A stretch of DNA of 64,000 bases from Nioella nitratireducens (GCF_001879715.1 NZ_MNBW01000001.1:242017-306016), one strand, 5' to 3'. Positions 26,441 to 36,053 are shown, counted from the stretch's first letter. Notes: generated by a model not told the origin, from the sequence alone. Numbers and translations: made by a program.

Positions 26441-26947
26441 TCAGGCCCCCGCGCCGCCAGCTTGCAGCACCGTCACCGCGCGGCGGTTCTGGCGATAGCA
26501 GCTCTCTTCGGAACAGATCGCCAGCGGGCGTTCCTTGCCGTAGCTGATCGTGCTCAGGCGGGCATCGGTGATGCCGCGGCTCATCAGGTAGGCCTCGACC
26601 GCCGCCGCCCGGCGGGCGCCAAGGGCAAGGTTGTAGTCGCGCGTGCCCTGTTCATCGGCATGGCCTTCAATCAGAACATTGTATTCCATGTTGCGCAGCA
26701 GCCAGTCGGCCTGATCATCCAGCGTCGCGCGGGCCTGGTCGGTCAGGGTGGACTGGTCCACCTCGAACAGAACCCGGTCGCCGACCGTTTCGTTGAAATA
26801 GGCCACCGAGTTCGGGTCGCCCGCTGCCCCCGCTCCGGCCCCGCCGGCCCCGGCCCCCATGCCGCCGCCGCCAAGGAAATTGTTGCCACCGCAGGCCGAC
26901 AGCCCAAGCACGGCCACCAAAAGGGTCAGTTTCGCCAGATGTTTCAT
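26441..26947 (-). CDS. pal: Peptidoglycan-associated lipoprotein Pal
   Basis: This is a 168-residue outer-membrane lipoprotein that binds peptidoglycan and TolB. I chose ATG 26947, which gives a lipoprotein signal ending in the lipobox LSAC (Cys19); the longer frame adds eight residues. A Gly/Ala-rich linker (about 25-48) is followed by the OmpA domain with 'VLFEVDQSTLTDQARATLDDQ', 'NVLIEGHADEQGTRDYNLALG' and 'RQNRRAVTVL', retaining the Asp and Arg that hold diaminopimelate. The linker has unusually long Gly runs. Confidence 0.96.
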   Translation of the reverse strand: MKHLAKLTLLVAVLGLSACGGNNFLGGGGMGAGAGGAGAGAAGDPNSVAYFNETVGDRVLFEVDQSTLTDQARATLDDQADWLLRNMEYNVLIEGHADEQGTRDYNLALGARRAAAVEAYLMSRGITDARLSTISYGKERPLAICSEESCYRQNRRAVTVLQAGGAGA

Positions 26948-26999
26948 ACTGCTGTCATCCTCGTTTCGCACCGGTTCGGCGTCAGGGTATCATTCGGCG

Positions 27000-27026
27000 G
27001 GGCGGCTGAACATGGTCAAGCCGCCC
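27000..27026 (-). terminator. Intercistronic hairpin between tolB and pal
   Basis: GGGCGGCT (27000-27007) and AGCCGCCC (27019-27026) form an 8-bp perfect stem with an 11-base loop in the 86-base tolB-pal gap, the widest gap within the tolQ-to-tilS part of the operon. There is no T-run. It may block exonucleases or separate the abundant Pal message from the rest. Confidence 0.45.
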
Positions 27027-27033
27027 GGCCCTG

Positions 27034-28371
27034 TCATTGCAACAACGGCGACCACGCCGGGTCAGCCGCCATGCCCGGGGTCGAGACCCGTTGCAGGTTC
27101 CGCCCCGAGATATCGACCGAGTAGATCGCGGGCGCGCCATTTGCCCCCGCCGTTTCGCGGGTGAACATGATCACGCGCCCATTGGGGGCCCATGTCGGAC
27201 CTTCGTCAAGAAACGAGGACGTGAGCAGACGCTCTTCCGACCCATCGGTGCGCATCACGCCGATATGGAACCGCCCGTCCTGCTGATTGGTAAAGGCGAT
27301 GAGGTCGCCGCGCGGCGACCAGACCGGCGTGCCATAGCGGCCATCGTTGCGGCTGATCCGGCGGCCTTCGCCGCCGCTGACGGGCATGATGTAGAGTTGC
27401 TGCGACCCGGAGCGGTCGCTTTCGAAAACGATCTGCGTGCCGTCGGGCGAAAAGCTCGGGCCGGTCTCGATCGAGGGGGCGTCAGTCAGGCGGCGACGGT
27501 CCCCGGTGGCGAGGTTCAGCAGGAAGATATCGGTATTGCCGCCACGCTCGGCGGAATAGACCACGCTCTGCCCATCGGGGGAAAACCGGGGGCTGAACGT
27601 CATGGTCAGCGTGTCATCTTCCAACGGGCGGCGGTTCACGGTGTCCAGATCCATCAGGTAGACGCGGGGAATGCCGCTTTCGTAGCTGGTATAAAGGATG
27701 CGGTCGCCGTCGGGCGAAAAGCGCGGGGCCAGCACCAGCGACCGGCTATCGGTCAGGAACTGCACGTTCGCCCCATCGTAGTCCATGATCGCCAGTCGGT
27801 GCAGACGGGCATTCTTGGGGCCATCCTGCGCGACGAAGGTCACGCGGCTGTCGAAATAGCCGGTTTCGCCGGTGATCCGCTGATAGACGTTGTCGGCCAC
27901 CGTGTGCGCCATGCGCCGCCAACTATCGGGGCTGCCCACGAATTGCAGACCCGATCCGAGCGGCTGCTGAGCGAAGACATCAAACAGACGGAACCGCACC
28001 ACAAGCTGCCCCCCCTCCATCGTCACCGACCCGGTGATCAGCGCCTGCACATTGATCGCCTGCCAATCGTTCCATTGCACCGGGCTGTCAAAACTGGTCA
28101 CGGTCGAGATATGCGCGCTGCGCGGAACCTCGCGGAACAGGCCGGTGCCCGACAGGTCGGCCGCGATCACCCGGGTAATATCGCCGGCCGCATCTTCGGC
28201 CCCGCTGTTCGTGGCAATGAATTGCGGCAGGGCAAAGGGCAAGGGTTCGATCACGCCTTCGGTGATCTCGATCCGCAGGGGGCCGGGGCTGTCCTGTGCG
28301 ACCACACTTTGCGGGCCAAGCGAGGCGATGGCCAGCAATACGGCCAGAAGGGTCGTGTAAAATCGGGTCAT
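27034..28371 (-). CDS. tolB: Tol-Pal periplasmic beta-propeller TolB
   Basis: This 445-residue periplasmic protein bridges Pal and TolA. A signal peptide (cleavage after VVA, about residue 25) precedes the N-terminal domain (about 30-165) and a six-bladed propeller of PD40 repeats visible as '[19 protein letters not shown]', '[19 protein letters not shown]', '[19 protein letters not shown]' and '[19 protein letters not shown]'. The length is close to the E. coli protein. It overlaps tolA by 4 bases. Confidence 0.97.
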   Translation of the reverse strand: MTRFYTTLLAVLLAIASLGPQSVVAQDSPGPLRIEITEGVIEPLPFALPQFIATNSGAEDAAGDITRVIAADLSGTGLFREVPRSAHISTVTSFDSPVQWNDWQAINVQALITGSVTMEGGQLVVRFRLFDVFAQQPLGSGLQFVGSPDSWRRMAHTVADNVYQRITGETGYFDSRVTFVAQDGPKNARLHRLAIMDYDGANVQFLTDSRSLVLAPRFSPDGDRILYTSYESGIPRVYLMDLDTVNRRPLEDDTLTMTFSPRFSPDGQSVVYSAERGGNTDIFLLNLATGDRRRLTDAPSIETGPSFSPDGTQIVFESDRSGSQQLYIMPVSGGEGRRISRNDGRYGTPVWSPRGDLIAFTNQQDGRFHIGVMRTDGSEERLLTSSFLDEGPTWAPNGRVIMFTRETAGANGAPAIYSVDISGRNLQRVSTPGMAADPAWSPLLQ

Positions 28372-29504
28372 CTGAGCCTCATCTCCTCGGGATTGAAGGT
28401 CATTTCGATAATGCGCCAGTGATCATAGCTTTCAACCGGCAGATTGAAACCGGACGCCCCACAGCGGATCACCGCACGCCGGGCGGCCTCAAAGGCCTGC
28501 CGGGCCGCGTCGGACGAGCCCCCTTCGGAATCGATCATCCGGATCGACCCTGATTGCGGCGTGCCATCGCGCTCCATGGTCACCTCGACAGTGACCGTCG
28601 TTCGCAGCGCCTCGGACGACAGCGACCCGACATTCCAGCATTGCTGAACAGCGATCCGCAGCCCATCCCGCTGGCCAGCGGTCAGTGGCGGACCAGAGGG
28701 CGCGGCGGGCGGCGCAGGTTCGGTCGCGGCCTCTGCCACGGCGGCGGCAATGGCATCGGCCATCGGGTCGCGTTCCTCGACCTGTGGGGCCGGGTCCGGC
28801 GTCGGCGTCTCGGCCACAGTCTGGATCGGGCGCGGCGTTTGTTCCTGGCGGCGCTCGGGCCGCGCGGCGGGTCGGGTCGAGGAGACGGGCGCAAGGCTCG
28901 CCGCCGGGGTCTCTGCCTCGGTGACGATCTCGGTCGAGGCCTCTTCCGGTGCGGTGGCGGGCGTATCGGGAACCGGGGCGGGGCTATCAGACGGGTCGGG
29001 GCGCGTGACCACTTCCGGCGCTATTTCGACATCGGGCGGCGGGGCTGGTGCAGGCATTGGTGCCACACGCGGCGCAGCGTTCGGTGCGGGCGTGTCAGAG
29101 GGCGCGGCGGTCGGGTCTTGCGCGGGCGGGCTTGGCAGCGCCGCCAGTTCATCCTGCACCACGGTTTCGGGCGGCGGCATCAAGGCACTCACATCCGGCG
29201 CGCTCTCGGCGGGTGGTTGCGGCGCAGGGTCCGGTTGGGTGACATCAGGCGCGGCGGCCTCGGCCGCCGGGCGGTCCGGCTCGGTGGTGTCGGGCGTGGG
29301 CTGTGGCGGCGCGGGCTGCTCGACCACTGGCGGGGTTTGCATCGACTGCGCCGTCATCTGGTCAAACGCCTGCGATGTGACCAGCGTGACCCCCGTCACT
29401 TCAAAGGTCTGATCTTCGCGAGACGAGAAGAACGGGTTGCCGATCAAGGCCCACAGCAGCAGGGCCGCATGAACCCCGCCCGAAGCATAGAGCGCGCGCC
29501 GCAT
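28368..29504 (-). CDS. tolA: TolA, Pro/Ala-rich form
   Basis: This 378-residue protein spans from the inner membrane to Pal/TolB. An N-terminal membrane segment (about 8-25) is followed by a very long Pro/Ala/Asp/Glu-rich region (about 55-265) instead of the Lys/Ala-rich helical domain of enterobacterial TolA, and then by a C-terminal TonB/TolA-like domain ('[25 protein letters not shown]'). The gene order and C-terminal domain make the identity firm despite the low-complexity middle. It begins 6 bases after tolR and overlaps tolB by 4. Confidence 0.92.
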   Translation of the reverse strand: MRRALYASGGVHAALLLWALIGNPFFSSREDQTFEVTGVTLVTSQAFDQMTAQSMQTPPVVEQPAPPQPTPDTTEPDRPAAEAAAPDVTQPDPAPQPPAESAPDVSALMPPPETVVQDELAALPSPPAQDPTAAPSDTPAPNAAPRVAPMPAPAPPPDVEIAPEVVTRPDPSDSPAPVPDTPATAPEEASTEIVTEAETPAASLAPVSSTRPAARPERRQEQTPRPIQTVAETPTPDPAPQVEERDPMADAIAAAVAEAATEPAPPAAPSGPPLTAGQRDGLRIAVQQCWNVGSLSSEALRTTVTVEVTMERDGTPQSGSIRMIDSEGGSSDAARQAFEAARRAVIRCGASGFNLPVESYDHWRIIEMTFNPEEMRLR

Positions 29505-29510
29505 CGGCCC

Positions 29511-29990
29511 TCACTCCCCGGTCGGGGCGTCAAGACGCGGCCCGCCCGCATCGGTGACCAGACCGATCTGTCTGAAGCCGCCCGCATTGAGCGCACCCAT
29601 GACGCGCATCACGTCCTGATAGGGAATTGCCCCGTCAGCCCGCAGGAATATCTGTGTGCTGTCGCGTTCGGCGGCGATGGCCTGCAAGCGCGTGACCAGT
29701 TCCGCTTCCGGCACCACCGTGGACTGAATCATCATCTGGCCATCGACGGTCAGGGTCACCGCGAGCGGTTCTTCCTGTTCCCCCGGAAGCGCCTCGGCCG
29801 CGGTTTCCGGCAATTCGATGGGCACGCCCACCGTCATCAGCGGGGCGGAAACCATGAATACGATGAGAAGCACCAAAATCACGTCCACGAAGGGCGTGAC
29901 ATTGATTTCCGACATCGCCGCATGGCGCGAATGGCGGGGGGCCCGCCTGTGCCTGCTGGTGCGACGCTGCTGTTGGATACCCGCCGCCAT
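29511..29990 (-). CDS. tolR: Tol-Pal inner-membrane protein TolR (ExbD family)
   Basis: This 159-residue protein has a single membrane segment (about 32-52) in 'VTPFVDVILVLLIVFMVSAP', which contains the conserved proton-path Asp. The periplasmic domain continues with 'VGVPIELPETAAEAL' and ends 'DAPTGE'. The N-terminus is strikingly Arg/His-rich (RRTSRHRRAPRHSRH). It is three bases from tolQ. With TolQ it forms the motor that uses proton motive force to energise TolA. Confidence 0.95.
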   Translation of the reverse strand: MAAGIQQQRRTSRHRRAPRHSRHAAMSEINVTPFVDVILVLLIVFMVSAPLMTVGVPIELPETAAEALPGEQEEPLAVTLTVDGQMMIQSTVVPEAELVTRLQAIAAERDSTQIFLRADGAIPYQDVMRVMGALNAGGFRQIGLVTDAGGPRLDAPTGE

Positions 29991-29993
29991 GGC

Positions 29994-30686
29994 TCAATCC
30001 AACTGCCGCGACAGCAAGGTCGAGAACTCGTCGGCGAAGCCTTCGTAGCCTGCCACCAGCCGGTCGGCATCGGCTGACAGCTTGTTATAGAGAACAACCG
30101 CAGGAATGGCCGCCAGCAGGCCAAGCCCGGTGGCCGCCAACGCCTCGGCAATGCCCGGGGCCACGATGGCGAGCGAGGTGTTACCGCTGGTGGCAATTTC
30201 CTGAAACGACCGCATGATGCCCCAGACCGTGCCGAAAAGACCCACGAAAGGAGCCGTCGCGCCGGTGGTCGCAAGGAAATTCAGCCCGTGTGTCAGCCGC
30301 TCGGCCTCGCGGCCGATGGCGACATCCATCGACCTGTCGACCCGCTGCTGCACCCCCGGTATCAACGCCCCGTCATCGCGCAGGCTGCGCTGCCACTCGG
30401 TCATCCCCGCCACGAACACACGCTCTGACGCCGAGCGTGGCCGGTCCGCGACCTTTTCATACAGCTCGTCCAGCGGTTCCCCCGACCAGAAGGCCGCGTC
30501 GAACTGCGCGGCACGGCGGCGCGACAGGCGGTAGGTCGAGAATTTCGAGAAAGCGACCGCCCAGACCCAGATGGATGCCGCAAAAAGCAGGATCATCACC
30601 AGCTTCACGGTCACTGTGGCGCGAAGGAAGAGGGCGAGGAGCGAAAAATCAATCTCCTGCGCCATGCTCAGCGTTTCTGTATTCAT
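29994..30686 (-). CDS. tolQ: Tol-Pal inner-membrane motor protein TolQ (ExbB family)
   Basis: This is a 230-residue MotA/TolQ/ExbB proton-channel protein with three hydrophobic segments (about 20-42, 140-162 and 175-200). The conserved segment 'FLATTGATAPFVGLFGTVWGIM' followed by 'GIAEALAATGLGLLAAIPAVVLYN' is the family signature. It heads the tolQRAB-pal-cpoB run; the 123-base gap to ybgC may hold a promoter, but I see no convincing -35/-10 pair there. Confidence 0.96.
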   Translation of the reverse strand: MNTETLSMAQEIDFSLLALFLRATVTVKLVMILLFAASIWVWAVAFSKFSTYRLSRRRAAQFDAAFWSGEPLDELYEKVADRPRSASERVFVAGMTEWQRSLRDDGALIPGVQQRVDRSMDVAIGREAERLTHGLNFLATTGATAPFVGLFGTVWGIMRSFQEIATSGNTSLAIVAPGIAEALAATGLGLLAAIPAVVLYNKLSADADRLVAGYEGFADEFSTLLSRQLD

Positions 30687-30809
30687 ACCAAATGCGTCCT
30701 GTCTGCCCGGCCTCTAGGCGGATGCCTGTTATCGGTTACGGCATCTCATTTGGGTTTAAGTGTAGCAAAGGGAAAGGGTAAACGCCATTGGCAAGCGATT
30801 GCGGCGGAC

Positions 30810-31211
30810 CTAGTGCCCCGTGCCCGACAGCTTTTGGCGAATATCCGCCGGAATCCGCACCGCGCGTCCGGTTTCCGTCATGGAAACAACCTGCACGCCG
30901 GCCCGAAAGAGCTTGTCTTCGCCCCGCCAGACCACCTGTTCGAGGTCGAAACTGGCGCCTTTCAGGGCGGTGATCTCGGTCGTTACGGTCAACAGGTCTT
31001 CGAATCTGGCAGGCAGGAAGAAATCCATTTCCATCCGCCTCACGGCAAAGACCATCCCCTGCCCCGCCTTCAACGCGGCCTGCGACACGCCCGCTTCTCG
31101 CACCATCTCGGACCGCGCTCGTTCGATGAATTTGAGGTAATTGGCGTGATAGACGATGCCCGCCATATCGGTGTCTTCGTAATAGACGCGGCAAGTAAAG
31201 CTGTGGGTCAC
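30810..31211 (-). CDS. ybgC: Tol-Pal-associated acyl-CoA thioesterase YbgC
   Basis: This is a 133-residue hotdog thioesterase of the YbgC/4-hydroxybenzoyl-CoA family, linked to tol-pal in most proteobacteria and implicated in phospholipid metabolism. The active-site segment is 'VYYEDTDMAGIVYHANYLKFIERARSE', with Asp and His in the YbgC pattern. The start is GTG 31211, which has GGAGG five bases upstream; the longer frame adds 24 unlikely residues. It overlaps the preceding membrane-protein gene by 4 bases. Confidence 0.94.
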   Translation of the reverse strand: MTHSFTCRVYYEDTDMAGIVYHANYLKFIERARSEMVREAGVSQAALKAGQGMVFAVRRMEMDFFLPARFEDLLTVTTEITALKGASFDLEQVVWRGEDKLFRAGVQVVSMTETGRAVRIPADIRQKLSGTGH

Positions 31212-31612
31212 GCGGGCCTCCGTTGCAGCAGCAGGGCAACCGGCAGCAGGGCGAAGACCATCTGCCCGCCAAGTCCGACCCATTTCAGCGGATCGGCATA
31301 GGCCAAGACGACGTCTGCCAACGGTCGTCCGAAGCCGAAAACGGACAAGGCGATTTCGGCACAGATCAGCAGGACAAAGGCCACGCCCCCCATCACCAGA
31401 CGCTCGGCAACGCGGGCGGGCACCTCATGCCGCGCGATCCGCCACCGGGCGATGAAATAGGCCAGGGTCAACATGAACGGCACCTCGATCACCTCGGCCC
31501 AGAAGGCACCCGTCCGGGGCAGCAACACGAGAACCCGCACTGTGCCAAGACAGAAGCCTGCCGCAAAGACCCATCCGGCGTAGGTCGCGGCGGCGGCGGT
31601 CACCTGTCTCAT
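31208..31612 (-). CDS. Predicted four-span membrane protein, unknown function
   Basis: This is a 134-residue, strongly hydrophobic protein with about four membrane spans (residues ~8-28, 38-56, 70-90 and 105-128) and few polar loops; it has no catalytic motif I recognise. It overlaps both neighbours by 4 bases (the unknown gene before it and ybgC after it), so translation is coupled to ybgC. Its position in the tol-pal operon suggests an envelope role, but that is only inference. Confidence 0.75.
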   Translation of the reverse strand: MRQVTAAAATYAGWVFAAGFCLGTVRVLVLLPRTGAFWAEVIEVPFMLTLAYFIARWRIARHEVPARVAERLVMGGVAFVLLICAEIALSVFGFGRPLADVVLAYADPLKWVGLGGQMVFALLPVALLLQRRPA

Positions 31613-32244
31613 GTCAGTTGCGATGTCCGCAGCCGCGCCGCCAGTCGCAACGCATGGCTTTCATCCGTGGCGTATGCGGGCATCACCGGATCATAGCCCG
31701 CACGGATGATCTCGGCGACCTCGGGCTTGAGCAGGGCCGTGCCGTTCGGGGCGGAGGCCAGCGGCGAGCTGTCGGTAAAGGCCATGTCGGACCACAGCAG
31801 GATCACCTGCACGACTTGGGACAAAGCAACGGTTTCCGCCGGCAGGCTGGCCATGTCGCCATCCATCCGCACGAACACGAACGCCGCTTGAATCGCCCCG
31901 CTATCGTCGAAGCGAAAGCTGCGATACTGGTTCGCCTCCGCCGCCTTCAAGCGCCGGACTGTTGTCGTCAGGTCGGGGATCAGCCGGTCGAGATTGGGCG
32001 TCTCGGTCAACTCGTCCCAGTCCCGCAGGAAAAATACCATCAGGTTCGCGCCCAGTTCCGGGTCGGTCTCGGCCATCTTGTGGCCAGCCAGCGCCACCAC
32101 CGCCTCGATCGCGCCCTTGAGGATCGAGACGGTTTCATCCTCGACCCCGAACACCACGGGAACGATCGGGCGGCCCCACCGGGCAAACAGGTAGCTTCCG
32201 TCGGAACGGGTGAACAGGCGGGCGACGGCGGCGTGGTCCATCAT
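31609..32244 (-). CDS. Conserved-looking cytosolic protein of unknown function
   Basis: This 211-residue soluble protein is counted from ATG 32244 (MMDHAAVARLF), which has GAGGA about 11 bases upstream; the longer frame adds 24 residues without a good ribosome site. It has no signal peptide, no Cys cluster and mixed alpha/beta character ('SYLFARWGRPIVPVVFGVEDET', 'QVVQVILLWSDMAF'). It overlaps the membrane protein gene by 4 bases. I do not recognise a named family. Confidence 0.7.
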   Translation of the reverse strand: MMDHAAVARLFTRSDGSYLFARWGRPIVPVVFGVEDETVSILKGAIEAVVALAGHKMAETDPELGANLMVFFLRDWDELTETPNLDRLIPDLTTTVRRLKAAEANQYRSFRFDDSGAIQAAFVFVRMDGDMASLPAETVALSQVVQVILLWSDMAFTDSSPLASAPNGTALLKPEVAEIIRAGYDPVMPAYATDESHALRLAARLRTSQLT

Positions 32245-32257
32245 GGGCAGGCGATCC

Positions 32258-33103
32258 TCAGAGGCTGTTTTCGGCAATCCACCCGGCGAATACCGGCTCA
32301 CTGGCCGCAGCGCCATAGGTCACGGGGGCCGCTCCACTGTCGAAGATGGCCGCCGCTACCGCTCCGTCGGAAATGCGAATGCCCCACGCCCCAGCCGCCG
32401 CGTTGCAGGCGTGCGCCTGACACCCGGCCCCAAGAACCCAGTCGCCGCGCTGCACCACATTGTTGGCCGGGCCGATGCGCGAAGCCAGATCGCGAATCTG
32501 TTCTTCCGTCATGATCGTCAGGAAACGGGCGCGCTCGGTCGGGTCTTCGAAGATGCGGTAGGGATGCTGACCGATCCACCGGGTGGCATCCGCCCCGCTG
32601 CCCGCCGGATCATCCGCGCTGAACGGGGCCGCTGCGGGGGTGACGGTCATCCCCTCGGTCGTGAAGCGATACGTATTGAAACGCTGTTGCAGACCGTCCT
32701 CGAAGATGTCGAGTTCCAGCGCATCTTGCGTCACGCGCAGGTCGCTCACTTGGCCCTCGCACCCTTCGGTGACGCCCACCACCTGCACGCGCCCCTCCGA
32801 GACGTGGATCACCGTAATCCCCGGACCGCACATGTTGCCACCATGATGCGATTGCGCCAGCACCCAATCATGGTCCGAGCCTTCAAGCGCCCACGCCCCG
32901 AGTATGGTATAGGAATAGTTGTCTTCGACTGGCAGGGCAGTGCCCTCAAAGGCGAGGCCCTGATTGCCCTGCCCGCGTTCGCCCGTCACCTGAAGGGCAC
33001 CGTATCGGGTCTGGAACCGGGCGTAGTCACCAAGCTGAACCTGCGCCTGCGCGGCGAGGGCCGTGGCGAGACCAAAAATCAATGCGAGTAGAAAACGGGT
33101 CAT
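32258..33103 (-). CDS. Secreted periplasmic protein of unknown function
   Basis: This is a 281-residue protein with a clear Sec signal (MTRFLLALIFGLATALAAQA, cleavage near residue 20) chosen at ATG 33103 after a G-rich ribosome site. The mature part has three to four Cys (MCGPG, GCEGQ, GCQAHACN) that may form periplasmic disulfides. No transmembrane segment follows the signal. It starts 125 bases after ruvB and ends 13 bases before the next gene. No family recognised. Confidence 0.72.
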   Translation of the reverse strand: MTRFLLALIFGLATALAAQAQVQLGDYARFQTRYGALQVTGERGQGNQGLAFEGTALPVEDNYSYTILGAWALEGSDHDWVLAQSHHGGNMCGPGITVIHVSEGRVQVVGVTEGCEGQVSDLRVTQDALELDIFEDGLQQRFNTYRFTTEGMTVTPAAAPFSADDPAGSGADATRWIGQHPYRIFEDPTERARFLTIMTEEQIRDLASRIGPANNVVQRGDWVLGAGCQAHACNAAAGAWGIRISDGAVAAAIFDSGAAPVTYGAAASEPVFAGWIAENSL

Positions 33104-33228
33104 CTGGATCACCCCCCTGAAGAACTGTGCTCGGGGCCTGTCCGGCCGGACCGGCCCATGTGTCGCCATCCTCCTGCGGGGGCGGCGCACGATCAACCCC
33201 CATCGGCAGGTCTTTGCGTAACGCCCGT

Positions 33229-34257
33229 TTACAGAAGGCTTCCCTGATCCGGCGCTTTCGGGGCGGCAAGACCAAGATGCGACCAGCCTTTCGCGGCCAA
33301 CATCCGGCCCCGTGGCGTGCGGGCGACAAGGCCCTGTTGCAGCAGGAACGGCTCAATCACCTCTTCGATCGCGTCGCGGCTTTCCGAAAGCGCCGCCGCC
33401 ATGGTTTCCACCCCCACCGGTCCACCGCCGTAGTTTTCAGCCATTTGCAGCATGTAGCGCCGGTCCGCCCCATCAAGCCCGAGGTGATCAACCCCAAGCC
33501 GGGTCAGCGCGCTGTCGGCAATCGCCTGAGTCAGCCGCCCGTCCCCTTCGACAAGCGCGAAATCCACCACCCGGCGCAGCAGCCGCCCGGCGATCCGGGG
33601 CGTACCCCGCGCACGCCGCGCGATTTCCAGCGCGCCTTCGGGATCGGACGGGATACCAAGCATCCGCGCCCCCCGAGTCACGATCTCGTGCAATTCCGGC
33701 ACAGTGTAAAACTGCAATCGCGTGGGAATGCCGAACCGGTCCCGCAAGGGCGTCGTCAACAGCCCCAGCCGCGTGGTCGCGCCGACCAGCGTGAAGGGCT
33801 GCAACTCGATCCGAACGGTACGCGCCGCCGGTCCCTCGCCGATCACGAGGTCCAGTTCGAAATCCTCCATCGCGGGGTAGAGCACTTCCTCCACCGCCGG
33901 GTTCAGCCGGTGAATCTCGTCGATAAACAGAACATCCCGCGCCTCCAGATTGGTCAGGATCGCCGCCAGATCGCCTGCCTTGGCCAGCACCGGGCCACTG
34001 GTCATCCGGAAATTCACGCCCAATTCGCGCGCCATGATCTGCGCCAGCGTGGTCTTGCCAAGACCGGGGGGGCCATGGAACAGCACATGGTCCATCGCCT
34101 CTTCGCGCCGCCGGGCGCTTTCGATGAAGACGCGCAGGTTCGCGCGCGCCTCCTCTTGCCCGATGAACTCGGTCAGGTCTTGCGGACGCAAGGCGCGATC
34201 GGGGCTTTGGTCTTCCGGCAACGGCGTGGCGCGCAGGGTGGGGTCTGGGTCGGTCAT
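33229..34257 (-). CDS. ruvB: Holliday junction branch migration ATPase RuvB
   Basis: This is the 342-residue AAA+ motor that drives branch migration with RuvA. Walker A is GPPGLGKTT ('[18 protein letters not shown]', about 63-75), Walker B is LFIDEIHRL, and the arginine-finger region '[18 protein letters not shown]' is present. The C-terminal winged helix ends in '[16 protein letters not shown]'. One base separates it from the ruvA stop. Confidence 0.98.
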   Translation of the reverse strand: MTDPDPTLRATPLPEDQSPDRALRPQDLTEFIGQEEARANLRVFIESARRREEAMDHVLFHGPPGLGKTTLAQIMARELGVNFRMTSGPVLAKAGDLAAILTNLEARDVLFIDEIHRLNPAVEEVLYPAMEDFELDLVIGEGPAARTVRIELQPFTLVGATTRLGLLTTPLRDRFGIPTRLQFYTVPELHEIVTRGARMLGIPSDPEGALEIARRARGTPRIAGRLLRRVVDFALVEGDGRLTQAIADSALTRLGVDHLGLDGADRRYMLQMAENYGGGPVGVETMAAALSESRDAIEEVIEPFLLQQGLVARTPRGRMLAAKGWSHLGLAAPKAPDQGSLL

Positions 34258-34258
34258 T

Positions 34259-34936
34259 TCAATCCTTCGGCGCCAAAAGCCTCAGGGCCGCACGGATCAG
34301 GGCCGGGGTTTCGGCAGACGGGTCATCGCCCGCCGCCTGCGCCACCGCCATCGCAGCCTCGGCCGGAGCATAGCCGAGGTTCCTGAGCGCCGACAGGGCC
34401 TCGGCCTGCGTGGACGAGGACGAGGACGGGCGCGGCGCAGGCCCGCCAGCGGCGATGTCGACCGCGGGGGATGGAGCGGCCGACCCCGGAGTATCGCCCA
34501 TGGCGTCCAGAACCTCACCGCCCATGGCCATCACACCGGGCGCCTTGTCCTTCAATTCGTTGACCACCCGCTGCGCCAGTTTCGGTCCGAGCCCCGGCGC
34601 GGCCTTGACCGCCGCCGCATCGCCAAGCGAGATCGCGCGGGCAACGCCCTCGGCCCCGAGGGTGCCAAGGATCGCCATCGACGCCTTGGCACCTACCCCT
34701 TGGACAGAGGTCAGCAACCGGTGCCATTCGCGGTCATAGAGCGAAGGAAAGCCGAACAGTTGCAGCAGGTCTTCACGCACCAAAAGCTCGGTAAAGAGGG
34801 CCGCCACCTCGCCCCGCCCCGGCAATGCGGCCAAGGTCCGGTCCGAGCAGTAGACAACATAGCCGACGCCATTCACATCCAGCAGCAGATGGTCGCTGCC
34901 CTTGTAGTCGACCCGTCCCGTGAGTTTCCCGATCAT
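34259..34936 (-). CDS. ruvA: Holliday junction DNA-binding subunit RuvA
   Basis: This 225-residue protein binds Holliday junctions as a tetramer. I chose ATG 34936, giving the family N-terminus '[13 protein letters not shown]'. Domain I is an OB fold (1-64), domain II has helix-hairpin-helix motifs ('[16 protein letters not shown]', '[19 protein letters not shown]') and domain III contacts RuvB ('[21 protein letters not shown]'). A Pro/Ser-rich linker with five serines in a row precedes domain III. It overlaps ruvC by 4 bases. Confidence 0.97.
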   Translation of the reverse strand: MIGKLTGRVDYKGSDHLLLDVNGVGYVVYCSDRTLAALPGRGEVAALFTELLVREDLLQLFGFPSLYDREWHRLLTSVQGVGAKASMAILGTLGAEGVARAISLGDAAAVKAAPGLGPKLAQRVVNELKDKAPGVMAMGGEVLDAMGDTPGSAAPSPAVDIAAGGPAPRPSSSSSTQAEALSALRNLGYAPAEAAMAVAQAAGDDPSAETPALIRAALRLLAPKD

Positions 34937-35436
34937 CGTCCGGCCTCCACCGCGGCGGCCAGACGGCCCGCCGTTTGCGCGTGAAACGCGTGACAGATCG
35001 CAATCGCCAACGCATCGGCCGCGTCGGCATTGGCCGGGTTCGCACCGGGCAGTTGCATCCGCACCATATGCTCGACCTGCTGCTTTTCCGCATGGCCCAC
35101 GCCAACCACGGTCTTCTTCACGGCATTGGGCGCATATTCCGCCACCGGCAGGCCAGCCTGCGCCGGGACCAGCAGGGCAATCCCCCGCGCCTGCCCCAGT
35201 TTCAACGTCGCCACCGCATCGCGGTTGACGAAGGTCTGTTCCACGGCGGCCTGCACCGGTTGAAAGCGGGCGATCACCTCGGACAATTGCTGGTGCAGGG
35301 ATAGCAGACGCGCCGCCAGATCGCGGCCCTCGCTGTGGCACACGCCGTTTCCGATATGGCTGAGCCGCGAGCCGTGCGATTCGATCACGCCCCACCCCAT
35401 GTTCCTCAGACCGGGGTCGATCCCGATTATCCGCAT
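34933..35436 (-). CDS. ruvC: Holliday junction resolvase RuvC
   Basis: This 167-residue endonuclease resolves Holliday junctions. Start ATG 35436 gives '[17 protein letters not shown]' with catalytic Asp7; Glu in '[11 protein letters not shown]' and the paired Asp in '[15 protein letters not shown]' complete the metal site. It is the first gene of the ruvCAB-tol block, and a LexA-like direct repeat lies about 50 bases upstream. Four bases overlap with ruvA. Confidence 0.97.
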   Translation of the reverse strand: MRIIGIDPGLRNMGWGVIESHGSRLSHIGNGVCHSEGRDLAARLLSLHQQLSEVIARFQPVQAAVEQTFVNRDAVATLKLGQARGIALLVPAQAGLPVAEYAPNAVKKTVVGVGHAEKQQVEHMVRMQLPGANPANADAADALAIAICHAFHAQTAGRLAAAVEAGR

Positions 35437-35776
35437 GATTTGCCCGATCCCGTCCAAGTTCTTGTGACTTTTTTGCATGACTAGCACGAAAGGGGAACAT
35501 TGACCAGTCATTGTCGCTTTTCGGCGCGGATTGTCCTGATTGCGACACGCAGCGGATTTCCTGTCGATTTCGGACAATGCGATGGTTCGATCCCGACAGA
35601 TTTCAGGCCAGATTTTCGTCGTTTTTTCATAAGCTTACGTCGAAACAAACCCATGCACGAATTGCATGTGACCTATGCAGAAAATGCCTATTGCTTGCGT
35701 GATCCGCCCCCCCCTAAGTGCGGCTTCAGAAGACAATGACAGCACGCCACCCGCTCTCCAGGAAAGGACAAGACAG
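35437..35776. other. 340-base divergent regulatory region between ruvC and the DUF1127 gene
   Basis: No convincing gene is present. It must hold the ruvCAB promoter (- strand) and the promoter of the small + strand gene. It is more AT-rich than its surroundings and contains a LexA-like direct repeat (35484-35498) and a short inverted repeat CATGCA-N5-TGCATG (35652-35668). A run of eight C (35707-35714) lies before the small gene. Confidence 0.6.
35484..35498 (-). promoter_or_regulatory. LexA (SOS) box candidate upstream of ruvCAB
   Basis: On the - strand the sequence reads GTTC-N7-GTGC, matching the alphaproteobacterial LexA site GTTC-N7-GTTC in seven of eight fixed bases. It lies 48-62 bases before the ruvC start, and ruv genes are common SOS targets. 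One mismatch and a short motif keep confidence moderate. Confidence 0.45.
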
Positions 35777-35977
35777 ATGGCCATTATTACCAACCGCACC
35801 GTCGGCGCAGGTTTCAGCGCCACTAAGGTTCTCTCCACCCTCGTCGGGTTCGTCGCCGCATGGAACGACGCTCGCGTGACCCGCCGCGCTCTGGAGGGTC
35901 TGTCGGATCGCGAACTCGACGATCTGGGCCTGAACCGTGGCGACATCGAGTCGATCGCATCCGGTTCCTACCGCTAA
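35777..35977 (+). CDS. Small DUF1127 protein
   Basis: This is a 66-residue protein with the C-terminal DUF1127 motif 'RRALEGLSDRELDDLGLNRGDIESIA', an Arg-rich helical pattern widespread in alphaproteobacteria. Members have been linked to RNA binding and to phosphate or carbon stress. ATG 35777 follows AGGAAAGGA; a longer frame from 35675 is less likely. It is monocistronic and probably abundant, judging by the strong ribosome site. Its exact role here is unknown. Confidence 0.85.
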   Translation: MAIITNRTVGAGFSATKVLSTLVGFVAAWNDARVTRRALEGLSDRELDDLGLNRGDIESIASGSYR

Positions 35978-36053
35978 GATCCCGCTCTTTTCTCTCTCCC
36001 TGTCAGAGGCCGTCCCGATCGGGGCGGCTTCTTTCATTTCGGGATATGGGGGA

